A stretch of 5,003 nt of DNA from Planctomycetota bacterium. GTDB taxonomy: Bacteria > Planctomycetota > MHYJ01 > JACPRB01. A program made the position numbers and the translations under genes. The stretch spans positions 1-5,003 of the forward strand of contig JAHFOZ010000401.1 of assembly GCA_023261405.1 (NCBI GenBank), written 5' to 3'. The stretch's first letter is position 1; every line of letters starts with the position of its first letter. Under the pieces are notes generated by a model. That model did not search any database, had not been told where the DNA came from, and saw only the letters and a list, made by a program, of their open reading frames with translations. Below are positions 1 to 5,003 of the stretch, in pieces.

Positions 1-584
1 CCCCACTCCTTCAGGCGCGGGGCCGCCTTCTCCCAGCCCAGGAGGAGCGGGTCGATGCGGAGCGCCGCCTTGAACCGCTCGTCGGCCGCGTACCCCTTGA
101 GCCAGACGGGCCGCTCGGCGTCGTCGAACGGGTCGTTCGTCATCACGCAGTCGCGAATCCCGGCCGTATCGAACACCTTCGCGAGGTAGGCCTCGCGCTT
201 CTGCCCGGCGAACCAGCGGCGGACCTCCGCCAGGTCGCGGCGCCCCGGGTTGAGCCAGAGCCGGTCGAGGACGGTGACGATGCCCCGGCAGGCCTCGCTC
301 ACCGGGGACCGGTCGAGGAAGAGCGCCTTCCAGATCAAGTCCGCCCGGCCGGCCTTGGGCAGTTTCCAGAACTTGTCATACGGCAGATCGCTCGCTCGGA
401 AGAACTCGGCCACCAGGTAGTGGTAGGTCAGGAGATCGTCGATCCCCCAGAGCAGCAGGTCGCCGAAGCACGGCGCATAGAGGTGCGTGTGGATGTCCGT
501 GACGCGGACGTCGCGGACCGCATCCTCCACGGTCTTCCGGAGCGTCTCCAAGGCCGGGCCGGCGTTCATGTCGGACGGGCCCAT
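1..584 (-). CDS. Uronate isomerase-like protein of the amidohydrolase superfamily, N-terminal part (cut by left edge)
   Basis: The first 194 codons are visible; the C-terminal half lies outside the window. Seen: an amidohydrolase-type HxH metal motif in TDIHTHL (His32, His34), then GIDDLLTYHYLVAEFFR (about residues 47-63), a Trp/Lys-rich stretch with DLIWKALF, SP-SEACRG near 93-101, and MTNDPFDD near 148-155. From memory these resemble the distant glucuronate/uronate isomerase (PF02614-like) proteins of environmental bacteria rather than classical E. coli UxaC. Known for the family: a cytosolic TIM-barrel metalloenzyme that interconverts hexuronates and ketohexonates. The exact substrate here is inferred. 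The start is uncertain: ATG at 584 gives the longest form, ATG at 569 is also possible, and neither has a strong Shine-Dalgarno. An in-frame TGA lies about 9 codons above 584. It follows the oxidoreductase gene by 121 bp on the same strand, which fits a shared sugar-catabolic role but does not prove it. Confidence 0.72.
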   Translation of the reverse strand, partial: MGPSDMNAGPALETLRKTVEDAVRDVRVTDIHTHLYAPCFGDLLLWGIDDLLTYHYLVAEFFRASDLPYDKFWKLPKAGRADLIWKALFLDRSPVSEACRGIVTVLDRLWLNPGRRDLAEVRRWFAGQKREAYLAKVFDTAGIRDCVMTNDPFDDAERPVWLKGYAADERFKAALRIDPLLLGWEKAAPRLKEW

Positions 585-603
585 CTTGAACCGCAGGAGC
601 CAA

Positions 604-676
604 GTTCACCACCAAGACACGAAGACACCAAGCCCCCCTTTGAACGCCTTGGTGTCTTGGTGCCTTTGTGGTTCAA
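604..676. repeat. Large imperfect inverted repeat made of 8-nt units
   Basis: The arms at 604-632 and 648-676 are inverted copies that match at 23 of 29 positions, with a 15-nt loop. Each arm is itself periodic: the left arm reads ACCAAGAC, ACGAAGAC, ACCAAG and the right arm CTTGGTGT, CTTGGTGC, CTTTGTGG. A further perfect 7-bp pair, TTGAACC at 586-592 and GGTTCAA at 670-676, may extend the element leftwards. It fills most of the gap between the oxidoreductase stop and the isomerase-like start. There is no T-run after it on either strand, so it is not a standard rho-independent terminator. From memory, similar ACCAAGACACCAAG sequences are dispersed in many environmental bacterial genomes, so a REP-like mobile or structural repeat is the likeliest reading. 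Confidence 0.8.
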
Positions 677-705
677 AAACATGTCCGCGTTCCAGGGGGA
701 CTCAT

Positions 706-1914
706 TTACTTGCGGAGATGCGGGCGCAGGTCGATCCGCGCGCCCTTCTCCGCGGCGAGATAGGCCCCGTACGTCACCACCACCACGTCGTGCGCCAGCA
801 TGAGGTCGGACTTCGGCGCGCGTCCGTGCGAGACCGCGCCCACGAAGTCGCGCAGCTCGTCGGGGTATCCCGTCACCATGTCCTCGTCCGGGGAGGGGAA
901 CGACCAGCCTTCCTTGCTCTCGGTCTTCTCCACGAGGTACTCGTCCTTGAAGTAGCCCCCGTCCGGCGTGTAGGCCTGGCAGGCGGTGTTCGGGTTGACG
1001 CTGGCCTTCAGGACCGCGCGCGCGCCCCAGACGTGCAGGTAGTTGTAGATGCCGCCCATCACGGTGTCGCTGGACGTCAGCTGCGCGGTCGAGCCGTCCT
1101 CGAACGTCAGGAGGATGGATCCGTAATCCTCCACGTCCACCCAGTCGGACTTCATGTGCTTCCTCGGCTCGTCCTGGAAGGACTTCATCCACGTGAGGTT
1201 GGCGACCTCGCAGCTCACCGAGACCGGGCGGATGGGCTTCCCGTTGCGCCGGCGGCCCTCCTCGTACTTCAAGTACAGCGCCGCGCCCACCGGGTGCACG
1301 GCGAGCCGGATGAGGGACCCGCCCCCCGCCGTCTGCCAGCGCTTGGCGTATTGCGCGTGCGACCCGCTGTGCGACTCCTCTCCCTGGATGCGCAGGATGG
1401 GCGTCCCGCTCGCGGCCAGGAGGCGGTTCACCTTCACGATGGGAGGCGCGTAGACCCAGTTCTCCCCGTAGCAGAGCGTCACGCCCGCCTTCGTCACCGC
1501 GTCGTACGCCAGGTCCGCCTCCGCCACGGCGGCCTTGAACATCTCCTCGCGGGGGAACCCCTTCGCCGTCCAGGTCCCCGCCGGCGCGGAGGCCGGCCCG
1601 AAGTACCCCGTGAGCGGCTTCTCGCAGAACACGTGCTTCCCCGCCTGCGCCGCCTTAACCGCGAGCGGCACGTGCATGAAGTTCGGGATCACGAGGTCGA
1701 CGGCGTCGATCTCCTTGTCCGCGAGCATCTCCTCGAACCTCTCGTAGACCTTCGGGACCTCGAACTCCTTCGCGAGATGCGCGGTCTTGTCCTTGGAGCG
1801 CCCGAAGAGGCCGAGGACCTCGAAGTCCTCGCCGTAGACCTTCTCGTAGCTGGCGAGGTGGAAGTGCGCGGCGAACCCCGAGCCCACGAGCCCGATTCGG
1901 ACGTGCCTGGCCAT
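706..1914 (-). CDS. Gfo/Idh/MocA family NAD(P)-dependent oxidoreductase
   Basis: Complete, 402 aa, somewhat above the usual 330-390. Seen: an N-terminal Rossmann fold with GLVGSGFAAHFH (residues 8-19), the typical IPNFMH...A...AGKHVFCEKPL segment (76-101) with the family lysine at Lys99, then a C-terminal alpha/beta domain. Residues 197-208 read GGGSLIRLAVHP, matching the family GGG-L-x-D-x-G-x-H motif, but Arg203 stands where the catalytic Asp is usual; His207 is kept. A stretch around 103-122 after EKP, rich in Gly, Ala and Pro, looks like an insertion. Family members oxidise or epimerise sugars, polyols and related compounds with bound NAD(P); the substrate here cannot be read. The start is well supported by AGGGAGG (1922-1928) 7 nt upstream of the ATG. 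No signal peptide is seen, so it should be cytosolic. The uronate-isomerase-like gene downstream on the same strand suggests sugar-acid or polyol metabolism. Confidence 0.92.
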   Translation of the reverse strand: MARHVRIGLVGSGFAAHFHLASYEKVYGEDFEVLGLFGRSKDKTAHLAKEFEVPKVYERFEEMLADKEIDAVDLVIPNFMHVPLAVKAAQAGKHVFCEKPLTGYFGPASAPAGTWTAKGFPREEMFKAAVAEADLAYDAVTKAGVTLCYGENWVYAPPIVKVNRLLAASGTPILRIQGEESHSGSHAQYAKRWQTAGGGSLIRLAVHPVGAALYLKYEEGRRRNGKPIRPVSVSCEVANLTWMKSFQDEPRKHMKSDWVDVEDYGSILLTFEDGSTAQLTSSDTVMGGIYNYLHVWGARAVLKASVNPNTACQAYTPDGGYFKDEYLVEKTESKEGWSFPSPDEDMVTGYPDELRDFVGAVSHGRAPKSDLMLAHDVVVVTYGAYLAAEKGARIDLRPHLRK

Positions 1915-1921
1915 CGCGAAG

Positions 1922-1928
1922 CCTCCCT
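1922..1928 (-). promoter_or_regulatory. Strong ribosome binding site of the oxidoreductase gene
   Basis: On the minus strand AGGGAGG lies 7 nt before the ATG at 1914, a near-ideal Shine-Dalgarno that fixes this start. A perfect small palindrome, ATCCT-A-AGGAT (1941-1951), sits just upstream of it; it could be part of an operator, but it is short and may be chance. I found no convincing promoter in the rest of this 90-bp gap. Confidence 0.75.
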
Positions 1929-2004
1929 GGAACGCCCCTCATCCTAAGGATTCGGAGGGCAAAGGCAAGCGGATCGGCGTCCCGGGCGCACCCTCCCTGC
2001 TCCG

Positions 2005-4059
2005 TCAGGCCTGCTTCAGCGAGAGGGAGATGCGGCGGAGGGCGGGGTCGACCGAGAGCACTTTCGCGCGGACGACCTGGCCCACGCGGACGACCTCGGC
2101 AGGGTCGTTCACGAAACGCGGGGCGAGTTCGGAGACATGGACGAGCCCGTCCTGGTGGACTCCGAGGTCGACGAAGGCGCCGAAGCGCGTGACGTTGGTC
2201 ACCACGCCTTCCAGGACCATGCCGGCCTGGACGTGCTCGAGGGCCGTCACGGATGGATCGAACCTCGCCGCGACAAACTCCTTACGGGGATCGCGGCCGG
2301 GCTTCTTGAGCTCCTCGAGGATGTCCACGACGGTCGGAAGGCCGGCGCGCTCGTCCACGAAGTCCTCCGGCCGGACGTCGAGCGGCCGGGCGATGAGCTC
2401 CCTCACGGGCCGGCCCAGCTTCGCCGCGATCTTCTGGACGACGTAGTAGCTCTCGGGGTGGACGGCCGAGGCGTCCAGGGGGTCCTCCGCGCCCGGGATC
2501 CGGAGGAAACCCGCGGCCTGCTCGAACGCCCTGGGTCCCAGGCGGGGGACGCGCTTGAGGTCCTCCCGGGAGCGGAAGGGACGGCCGGCCGCGATGCGCT
2601 CGGCCACCGGCCTCGTGAGCCCCGCGACGTACGAGAGGAGCTCGACGGAGGCGGTGTTGACGTCCACGCCCACCTGGTTGACGCAGGATTCGACGACCTG
2701 GTCGAGCTCGCCCTTGAGCGTCTCCGGGTCCACGTCGTGCTGGTACTGCCCCACGCCGATGGCTTTCGGGTCGATCTTGACGAGCTCCGCGAGCGGGTCC
2801 TGGAGGCGCCGCGCGATGGAGATCGCCCCGCGCACCGTCACGTCGAGGTGGCCGAACTCCCGGACGGCGACGTCGGAGGCGGAATAGACGGACGCGCCCG
2901 CCTCGCTCACGGCGAAGGCGGGGACGCCGAGGCATGCTTTCTTCAGGAACTCCTCGACCTCGCGGGAGCCGGTGCCGTTTCCGTACGCGATGCGGCCGAC
3001 CCCGTGGGCGGCGACCAGGCGGGCCAGCGTCGCGGCGGCGTCCGGGCGCTCGGGGTAGACGACCGTATTCTCGAGGAACTTCCCCGTCTGATCGATGACG
3101 GCGACCTTGCAGCCCGTGCGCAGGCCCGGGTCGATTCCCAGGATCGCCTCCCCTCGCACCGGAGGCGCGAGGAGGAGGTTGCGGAGGTTCTCGGCAAAGA
3201 CCCGGATGGCCTCCCGCCCGGCGTTCTCGAGCACGAAGGCGCGGACCTCGGTCTCGATCGAGGGGGCGAGGAGCCGCTCGTAGGCGTCCTTCACGACCTC
3301 CCGGAAGCGCGCCCGGTGGGGCGACTGCGGCCGGTTGAACGTGCGGTCGAGCTGCTCAAGGATGGGCGCCGGCTCGACCTCGATGGAAACGGAAAGGACG
3401 CCCTCCCGCTCGCCCCGGCAGATCGCGAGGACCTGGTGGGAGGCGAGCCGGGCAAGGTTCTGGTTGAACTCGAAGTACATCTCGAACTTGGAGCGGTCGG
3501 CCTCGACGCCCCGCTTCTTCCGGGAGCAGAGCCGCCCGCGCCGGAGCGTCGCCTCGCGGACCCCTTCGCGCGTCGGCGCATGCTCGGCGATGCGTTCCGC
3601 CAGGATGTCGCACGCCCCGGCCATCGCCTCCGGGCTGCCGGACGCGGGCCGGTGCGCCCAGAGGAGGTCGGCCAGGGGCTCGTAGCCCTTCTCCCGGGCG
3701 ACCTGCGCGCGGGTGCGGCGCTTCGGCTTGTACGGAAGGTACAGGTCCTCGAGCCGCTGCCGGTCGCGGCAGTCCACGATCGTGCGCTCGAGGTCGGGGG
3801 TCAGCGCGCCCTGCTCCCCGATGGACCTCAGGATCGTCTCCTTCCGATCCCGCAGGGCAGCGTGAAACTCGCGGCGATCCTTGATCTCCTTGAGCCGGGT
3901 CTCCGTCAGCCCGCCGGTCGCTTCTTTCCGGTAGCGCGCGATGAACGGGAGGGTCGCCCCCTCGTCGAAGAGTCGGACCGCGGCGTCGGCCTGCGCGCGG
4001 ATCGTCGGGAACTCCTCGAGGAGCAGCTCCCGGTGCCGGGCCGCCAGGTCCACCGTCAT
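2005..4059 (-). CDS. tex: Tex: S1-domain nucleic-acid-binding transcription accessory protein
   Basis: Complete, 684 aa, near the short end of the family (about 700-780). Domains seen in order: N-terminal helical Tex region with GATLPFIARYRKEATGGL (34-51) and DLYLPYKPKRRTRA (105-118); YqgF/RNase H-like domain starting at ILGIDPGLRTGCKVAVID (306-323) with YGNGTGSREVEEFL (359-372); the hallmark SIARRLQDPLAELVKIDP (414-431) and IGVGQYQHDV (434-443); helix-hairpin-helix region with CVNQVGVDVNTAS (459-471) and RVPRLGPRAFEQAAGFLRI (503-521); C-terminal S1 domain from about 612 to 682 with RFGAFVDLGVHQDGLVHVSEL. Known: Tex is a cytosolic protein that binds RNA and DNA and affects transcription and expression of some virulence or stress genes; its exact mechanism is unsettled. 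The ATG at 4059 fits family N-termini, but AGGGG abuts it directly; a GTG two codons later (4053-4051) has that AGGGG at 6 nt and may be the true start. It is divergent from the toxin-antitoxin operon. Confidence 0.97.
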   Translation of the reverse strand: MTVDLAARHRELLLEEFPTIRAQADAAVRLFDEGATLPFIARYRKEATGGLTETRLKEIKDRREFHAALRDRKETILRSIGEQGALTPDLERTIVDCRDRQRLEDLYLPYKPKRRTRAQVAREKGYEPLADLLWAHRPASGSPEAMAGACDILAERIAEHAPTREGVREATLRRGRLCSRKKRGVEADRSKFEMYFEFNQNLARLASHQVLAICRGEREGVLSVSIEVEPAPILEQLDRTFNRPQSPHRARFREVVKDAYERLLAPSIETEVRAFVLENAGREAIRVFAENLRNLLLAPPVRGEAILGIDPGLRTGCKVAVIDQTGKFLENTVVYPERPDAAATLARLVAAHGVGRIAYGNGTGSREVEEFLKKACLGVPAFAVSEAGASVYSASDVAVREFGHLDVTVRGAISIARRLQDPLAELVKIDPKAIGVGQYQHDVDPETLKGELDQVVESCVNQVGVDVNTASVELLSYVAGLTRPVAERIAAGRPFRSREDLKRVPRLGPRAFEQAAGFLRIPGAEDPLDASAVHPESYYVVQKIAAKLGRPVRELIARPLDVRPEDFVDERAGLPTVVDILEELKKPGRDPRKEFVAARFDPSVTALEHVQAGMVLEGVVTNVTRFGAFVDLGVHQDGLVHVSELAPRFVNDPAEVVRVGQVVRAKVLSVDPALRRISLSLKQA

Positions 4060-4066
4060 CCCCTGG

Positions 4067-4096
4067 AAGCTACGGCGAGTGAAGAGGCCTCGTCAA
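4067..4096 (-). promoter_or_regulatory. Weak candidate promoter for tex
   Basis: On the minus strand TTGACG (4096-4091) is followed after 18 bp by TAGCTT (4072-4067), a 5/6 and a 3/6 match to the -35 and -10 consensus. Transcription would begin almost at the tex start codon, so the mRNA would be nearly leaderless. TTGACG lies back to back with the -35 box of the divergent operon, and together they form the inverted repeat GTCAAG (4092-4097) / CTTGAC (4107-4112). The -10 is poor, so this is tentative. Confidence 0.25.
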
Positions 4097-4107
4097 GGGA
4101 ATGAGGC

Positions 4108-4136
4108 TTGACTTCGGCCCTAGGAAAATATAGGAT
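4108..4136 (+). promoter_or_regulatory. Promoter of the toxin-antitoxin operon
   Basis: TTGACT (4108-4113, 5/6 match to TTGACA) is followed by exactly 17 bp and then TAGGAT (4131-4136, 4/6 match to TATAAT). The spacer is the only A/T-rich stretch nearby. Transcription would start near 4142-4144, leaving a very short leader that contains the GGAGG ribosome site. The -10 box sits inside one of the ATAGG half-sites of the presumed operator. Confidence 0.6.
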
Positions 4137-4154
4137 TCCCTATGGAGGATAGGA
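4121..4154 (+). promoter_or_regulatory. Probable autoregulatory operator of the toxin-antitoxin operon
   Basis: TAGGA occurs three times on the plus strand (4121, 4131, 4150), with start-to-start distances of 10 and 19 bp, close to one and two DNA turns. The same bases make alternating inverted half-sites: ATAGG (4130-4134), CCTAT (4139-4143), ATAGG (4149-4153), with spacers of 4 and 5 bp. The array covers the -10 box, the predicted transcription start and the ribosome site. Known for the family: ribbon-helix-helix antitoxins bind such short repeats upstream of their own gene, and the toxin modulates the binding. That this antitoxin binds here is inferred. Confidence 0.6.
4144..4148 (+). promoter_or_regulatory. 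Ribosome binding site deciding a TTG start
   Basis: GGAGG lies 7 nt before TTG at 4156. The next in-frame ATG is 20 codons further on, inside the conserved helix, so the TTG is needed to keep the DNA-binding strand. An ATG at 4142-4144 overlaps this site but is out of frame and opens only a 30-codon frame. Confidence 0.65.
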
Positions 4155-4155
4155 C

Positions 4156-4443
4156 TTGGCGACCAAGGCAGGCGAAATCCAGATTTCGGCCGTCGTCTCG
4201 AAATCGACGAAAGCCATGCTTGAGGCCATGGTGAAAGCCCGGGGCTTCAAGAAAGGGTTTCTCGTCGAGGAGGCCCTGCGCCACCATCTGCAGGCGCTCC
4301 AGGAACTGCCGGACGACATCATCATCCCTTCGACGCTCGTGCTCACGAAGGAATCGTTCGAAGAGGTCGTGAAGGAGATCGAATCCCCATCGGAGCCCCC
4401 CCCGGCCTTGCGCAAGCTGATGTCCAGGCGCCGTGGACATTAG
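4156..4443 (+). CDS. Ribbon-helix-helix antitoxin of a GNAT toxin-antitoxin pair (TacA/AtaR-like)
   Basis: 95 aa from a TTG start. Seen: a short strand EIQISAVVS (7-15), helix A at about 16-29, a turn at RGF, helix B at about 34-49 (FLVEEALRHHLQAL), together a CopG/Arc-like ribbon-helix-helix, and then a C-terminal tail with LVLTKESFEEVVKEI (61-75) and SPSEPPPALRKLM (77-89). The tail closely resembles the toxin-binding tail of DUF1778 antitoxins (a Leu-Ser/Thr-x-Glu segment, then a Pro-rich P-x-P-x-x-L), whereas the N-terminal part is less typical of that family. Expected role: to neutralise the downstream acetyltransferase through the tail, probably by occluding its acetyl-CoA site, and to repress the operon as a dimer. 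The stop overlaps the toxin start by 11 nt, which is typical translational coupling. Function is inferred from architecture and neighbour. Confidence 0.82.
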   Translation: MATKAGEIQISAVVSKSTKAMLEAMVKARGFKKGFLVEEALRHHLQALQELPDDIIIPSTLVLTKESFEEVVKEIESPSEPPPALRKLMSRRRGH

Positions 4444-4957
4444 GGCGCTCCGGCAGGACGACGATCGGGAGCCGTTCCGATCCGGCGATGCCGACCTCGA
4501 TCGCTTCTTCCTCAAGTACGCGGGCCAGAACCAGTTCCGCCACCATATCGGCACGACGTACATCGCCGTCGAGGACCGGCGCATCCTGGGTTTCGCCACG
4601 GTCTCCCCGGGCCAGATCGAATCCGAGGCGCTCTCGGCCGCGACGGGTCGCCGCCTCCCGAAGTACCCCCTCCCCATCCTCCGGCTGGCCCGCCTCGCCG
4701 TGGATGAGTCCTGTCGGGGCAAGGGAGTGGGCAAGGAGCTCCTGGCAGCCGTGTTTGAGTTGGCTCTCAGGATGGCATCCGATTACGGGTGCGTCGGCAT
4801 CGCCGTGGATGCCAAGCCGGACGCCGTCGAGTTCTACACGAAGTTCGGCTTCACCCCCAAGACCGGGGTGGCGGGCGGAATGCACGTTTCGCCGAGTCCC
4901 CTTCCGATGTGGCTCTCGATCGCAAAGCTCAAGAAGGCGGGACCCGGAGTAGCCTGA
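4433..4957 (+). CDS. GNAT acetyltransferase toxin (TacT/AtaT-like)
   Basis: 174 aa, normal for the family (about 160-175). Seen: an N-terminal substrate segment FRSGDADLDRFFLKYAGQNQ (15-34), the family-typical F-x-S/C-G...LD-F-L...A-x-Q-N pattern; the strand LGFATVSPG (52-60); LPKYPLPILRLARLAVD (75-91), as in toxin GNATs; the acetyl-CoA loop RGKGVG (95-100); VDAKPDAVEFYTKFGF (125-140) with the probable catalytic Tyr135. All key elements are intact, so the toxin is probably active. Known for relatives: they acetylate the amino group of aminoacyl-tRNAs and so stop translation; which tRNA is used here cannot be read. The start is GTG, 11 nt inside the antitoxin gene, with only a weak AGG 5-6 nt upstream, consistent with coupled and lower translation. 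The last codons and stop fall in an AGTAGCCTGACCCC sequence that may be a dispersed repeat. A chromosomal GNAT of another role is unlikely given the antitoxin. Confidence 0.92.
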   Translation: MDIRALRQDDDREPFRSGDADLDRFFLKYAGQNQFRHHIGTTYIAVEDRRILGFATVSPGQIESEALSAATGRRLPKYPLPILRLARLAVDESCRGKGVGKELLAAVFELALRMASDYGCVGIAVDAKPDAVEFYTKFGFTPKTGVAGGMHVSPSPLPMWLSIAKLKKAGPGVA

Positions 4958-4963
4958 CCCCGC

Positions 4964-5003
4964 TTACTTCCCGACGTGCTCATTCCGATGATCCTTCCAC
5001 CAG
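4964..5003 (-). CDS. Possible C-terminal end of a leftward gene (cut by right edge)
   Basis: Read on the minus strand, one frame runs open from the edge for 12 codons, WWKDHRNEHVGK, and ends at TAA (4966-4964), 6 bp from the toxin stop in a convergent arrangement. The strand matches the three larger genes of the window and the residues are plausible for a protein end, but 12 codons are too few to identify a product, and the frame could be open by chance. Confidence 0.25.
   Translation of the reverse strand, partial: WWKDHRNEHVGK

Noticed and set aside
604..676. Hairpin as a rho-independent terminator or CRISPR-like array
   Set aside because: No T-run follows on either strand, and the 8-nt units have no spacers between them.
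487..1947. Long open frame (486 codons) on the plus strand, antisense to the oxidoreductase
   Set aside because: The product is Arg/Val/His-rich and has no domain; it crosses the intergenic repeat, and the opposite strand carries a clear family match with a strong ribosome site.
1953..1996. GGAGGG/CCCTCC inverted pair between tex and the oxidoreductase as a terminator
   Set aside because: The stem is only 6 bp with a loop of about 35 nt and no T-run; not distinguishable from chance.
2137..4104. Very long open frame (655 codons) on the plus strand, antisense to tex
   Set aside because: Its translation is low-complexity, rich in Asp, Arg, Gly, Leu and Val, without recognisable motifs, as expected of the complement of a GC-rich gene; the minus-strand reading matches Tex from end to end.
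4142..4234. Out-of-frame ATG overlapping the GGAGG site, giving a 30-codon frame
   Set aside because: It lies at or before the predicted transcription start, has no ribosome site of its own, and its Arg-rich product resembles nothing; the TTG frame carries the conserved antitoxin.
4120..4734. Minus-strand open frame antisense to the toxin-antitoxin genes
   Set aside because: It is a GC-driven shadow without motifs; the plus-strand genes have promoter, ribosome site and family signatures.
4937..4963. GCGGG/CCCGC stem as a terminator for the toxin operon
   Set aside because: Only 5 bp with a 17-nt loop, lying partly in the coding region and followed by a poor T-tract; chance is likely at this GC content.

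Overview
The window is a GC-rich, compactly coded bacterial segment with codons strongly biased to G/C in the third position. The gene content (a divergent uronate-isomerase-like amidohydrolase, a Gfo/Idh/MocA dehydrogenase, Tex) and a dispersed ACCAAGAC-type repeat suit a free-living environmental bacterium such as an Acidobacteriota, Planctomycetota or similar lineage. No marker gene is present, so the phylum is a guess.

Layout: positions 1-584 (minus strand) hold the N-terminal 194 codons of a uronate-isomerase-like protein that runs off the left edge. A 121-bp gap follows, carrying a large imperfect hairpin built from 8-nt repeat units (604-676). Positions 706-1914 (minus) encode a complete Gfo/Idh/MocA oxidoreductase with a strong Shine-Dalgarno site; it lies just upstream of the isomerase-like gene in the direction of transcription, so the two may form a sugar-acid or polyol module. 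After a 90-bp gap, 2005-4059 (minus) encode a complete Tex protein (nucleic-acid-binding transcription accessory factor), a housekeeping gene with no evident tie to the sugar genes.

Tex is transcribed away from a divergent, rightward two-gene operon: a 95-aa ribbon-helix-helix antitoxin (4156-4443, TTG start) and an overlapping 174-aa GNAT acetyltransferase toxin (4433-4957, GTG start). This is a type II toxin-antitoxin module of the TacA-TacT/AtaR-AtaT kind. Its promoter (TTGACT, 17 bp, TAGGAT) is overlaid by alternating ATAGG/CCTAT half-sites, the arrangement expected of an autoregulatory operator. A few codons of what may be another leftward gene occupy the right edge.

The most notable content is the toxin-antitoxin locus with its readable operator. 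Secondary points are the 8-nt-periodic hairpin and an Asp-to-Arg change at the usual catalytic Asp position of the oxidoreductase. I see no rRNA, tRNA, CRISPR array, insertion sequence or plainly new multi-gene system.
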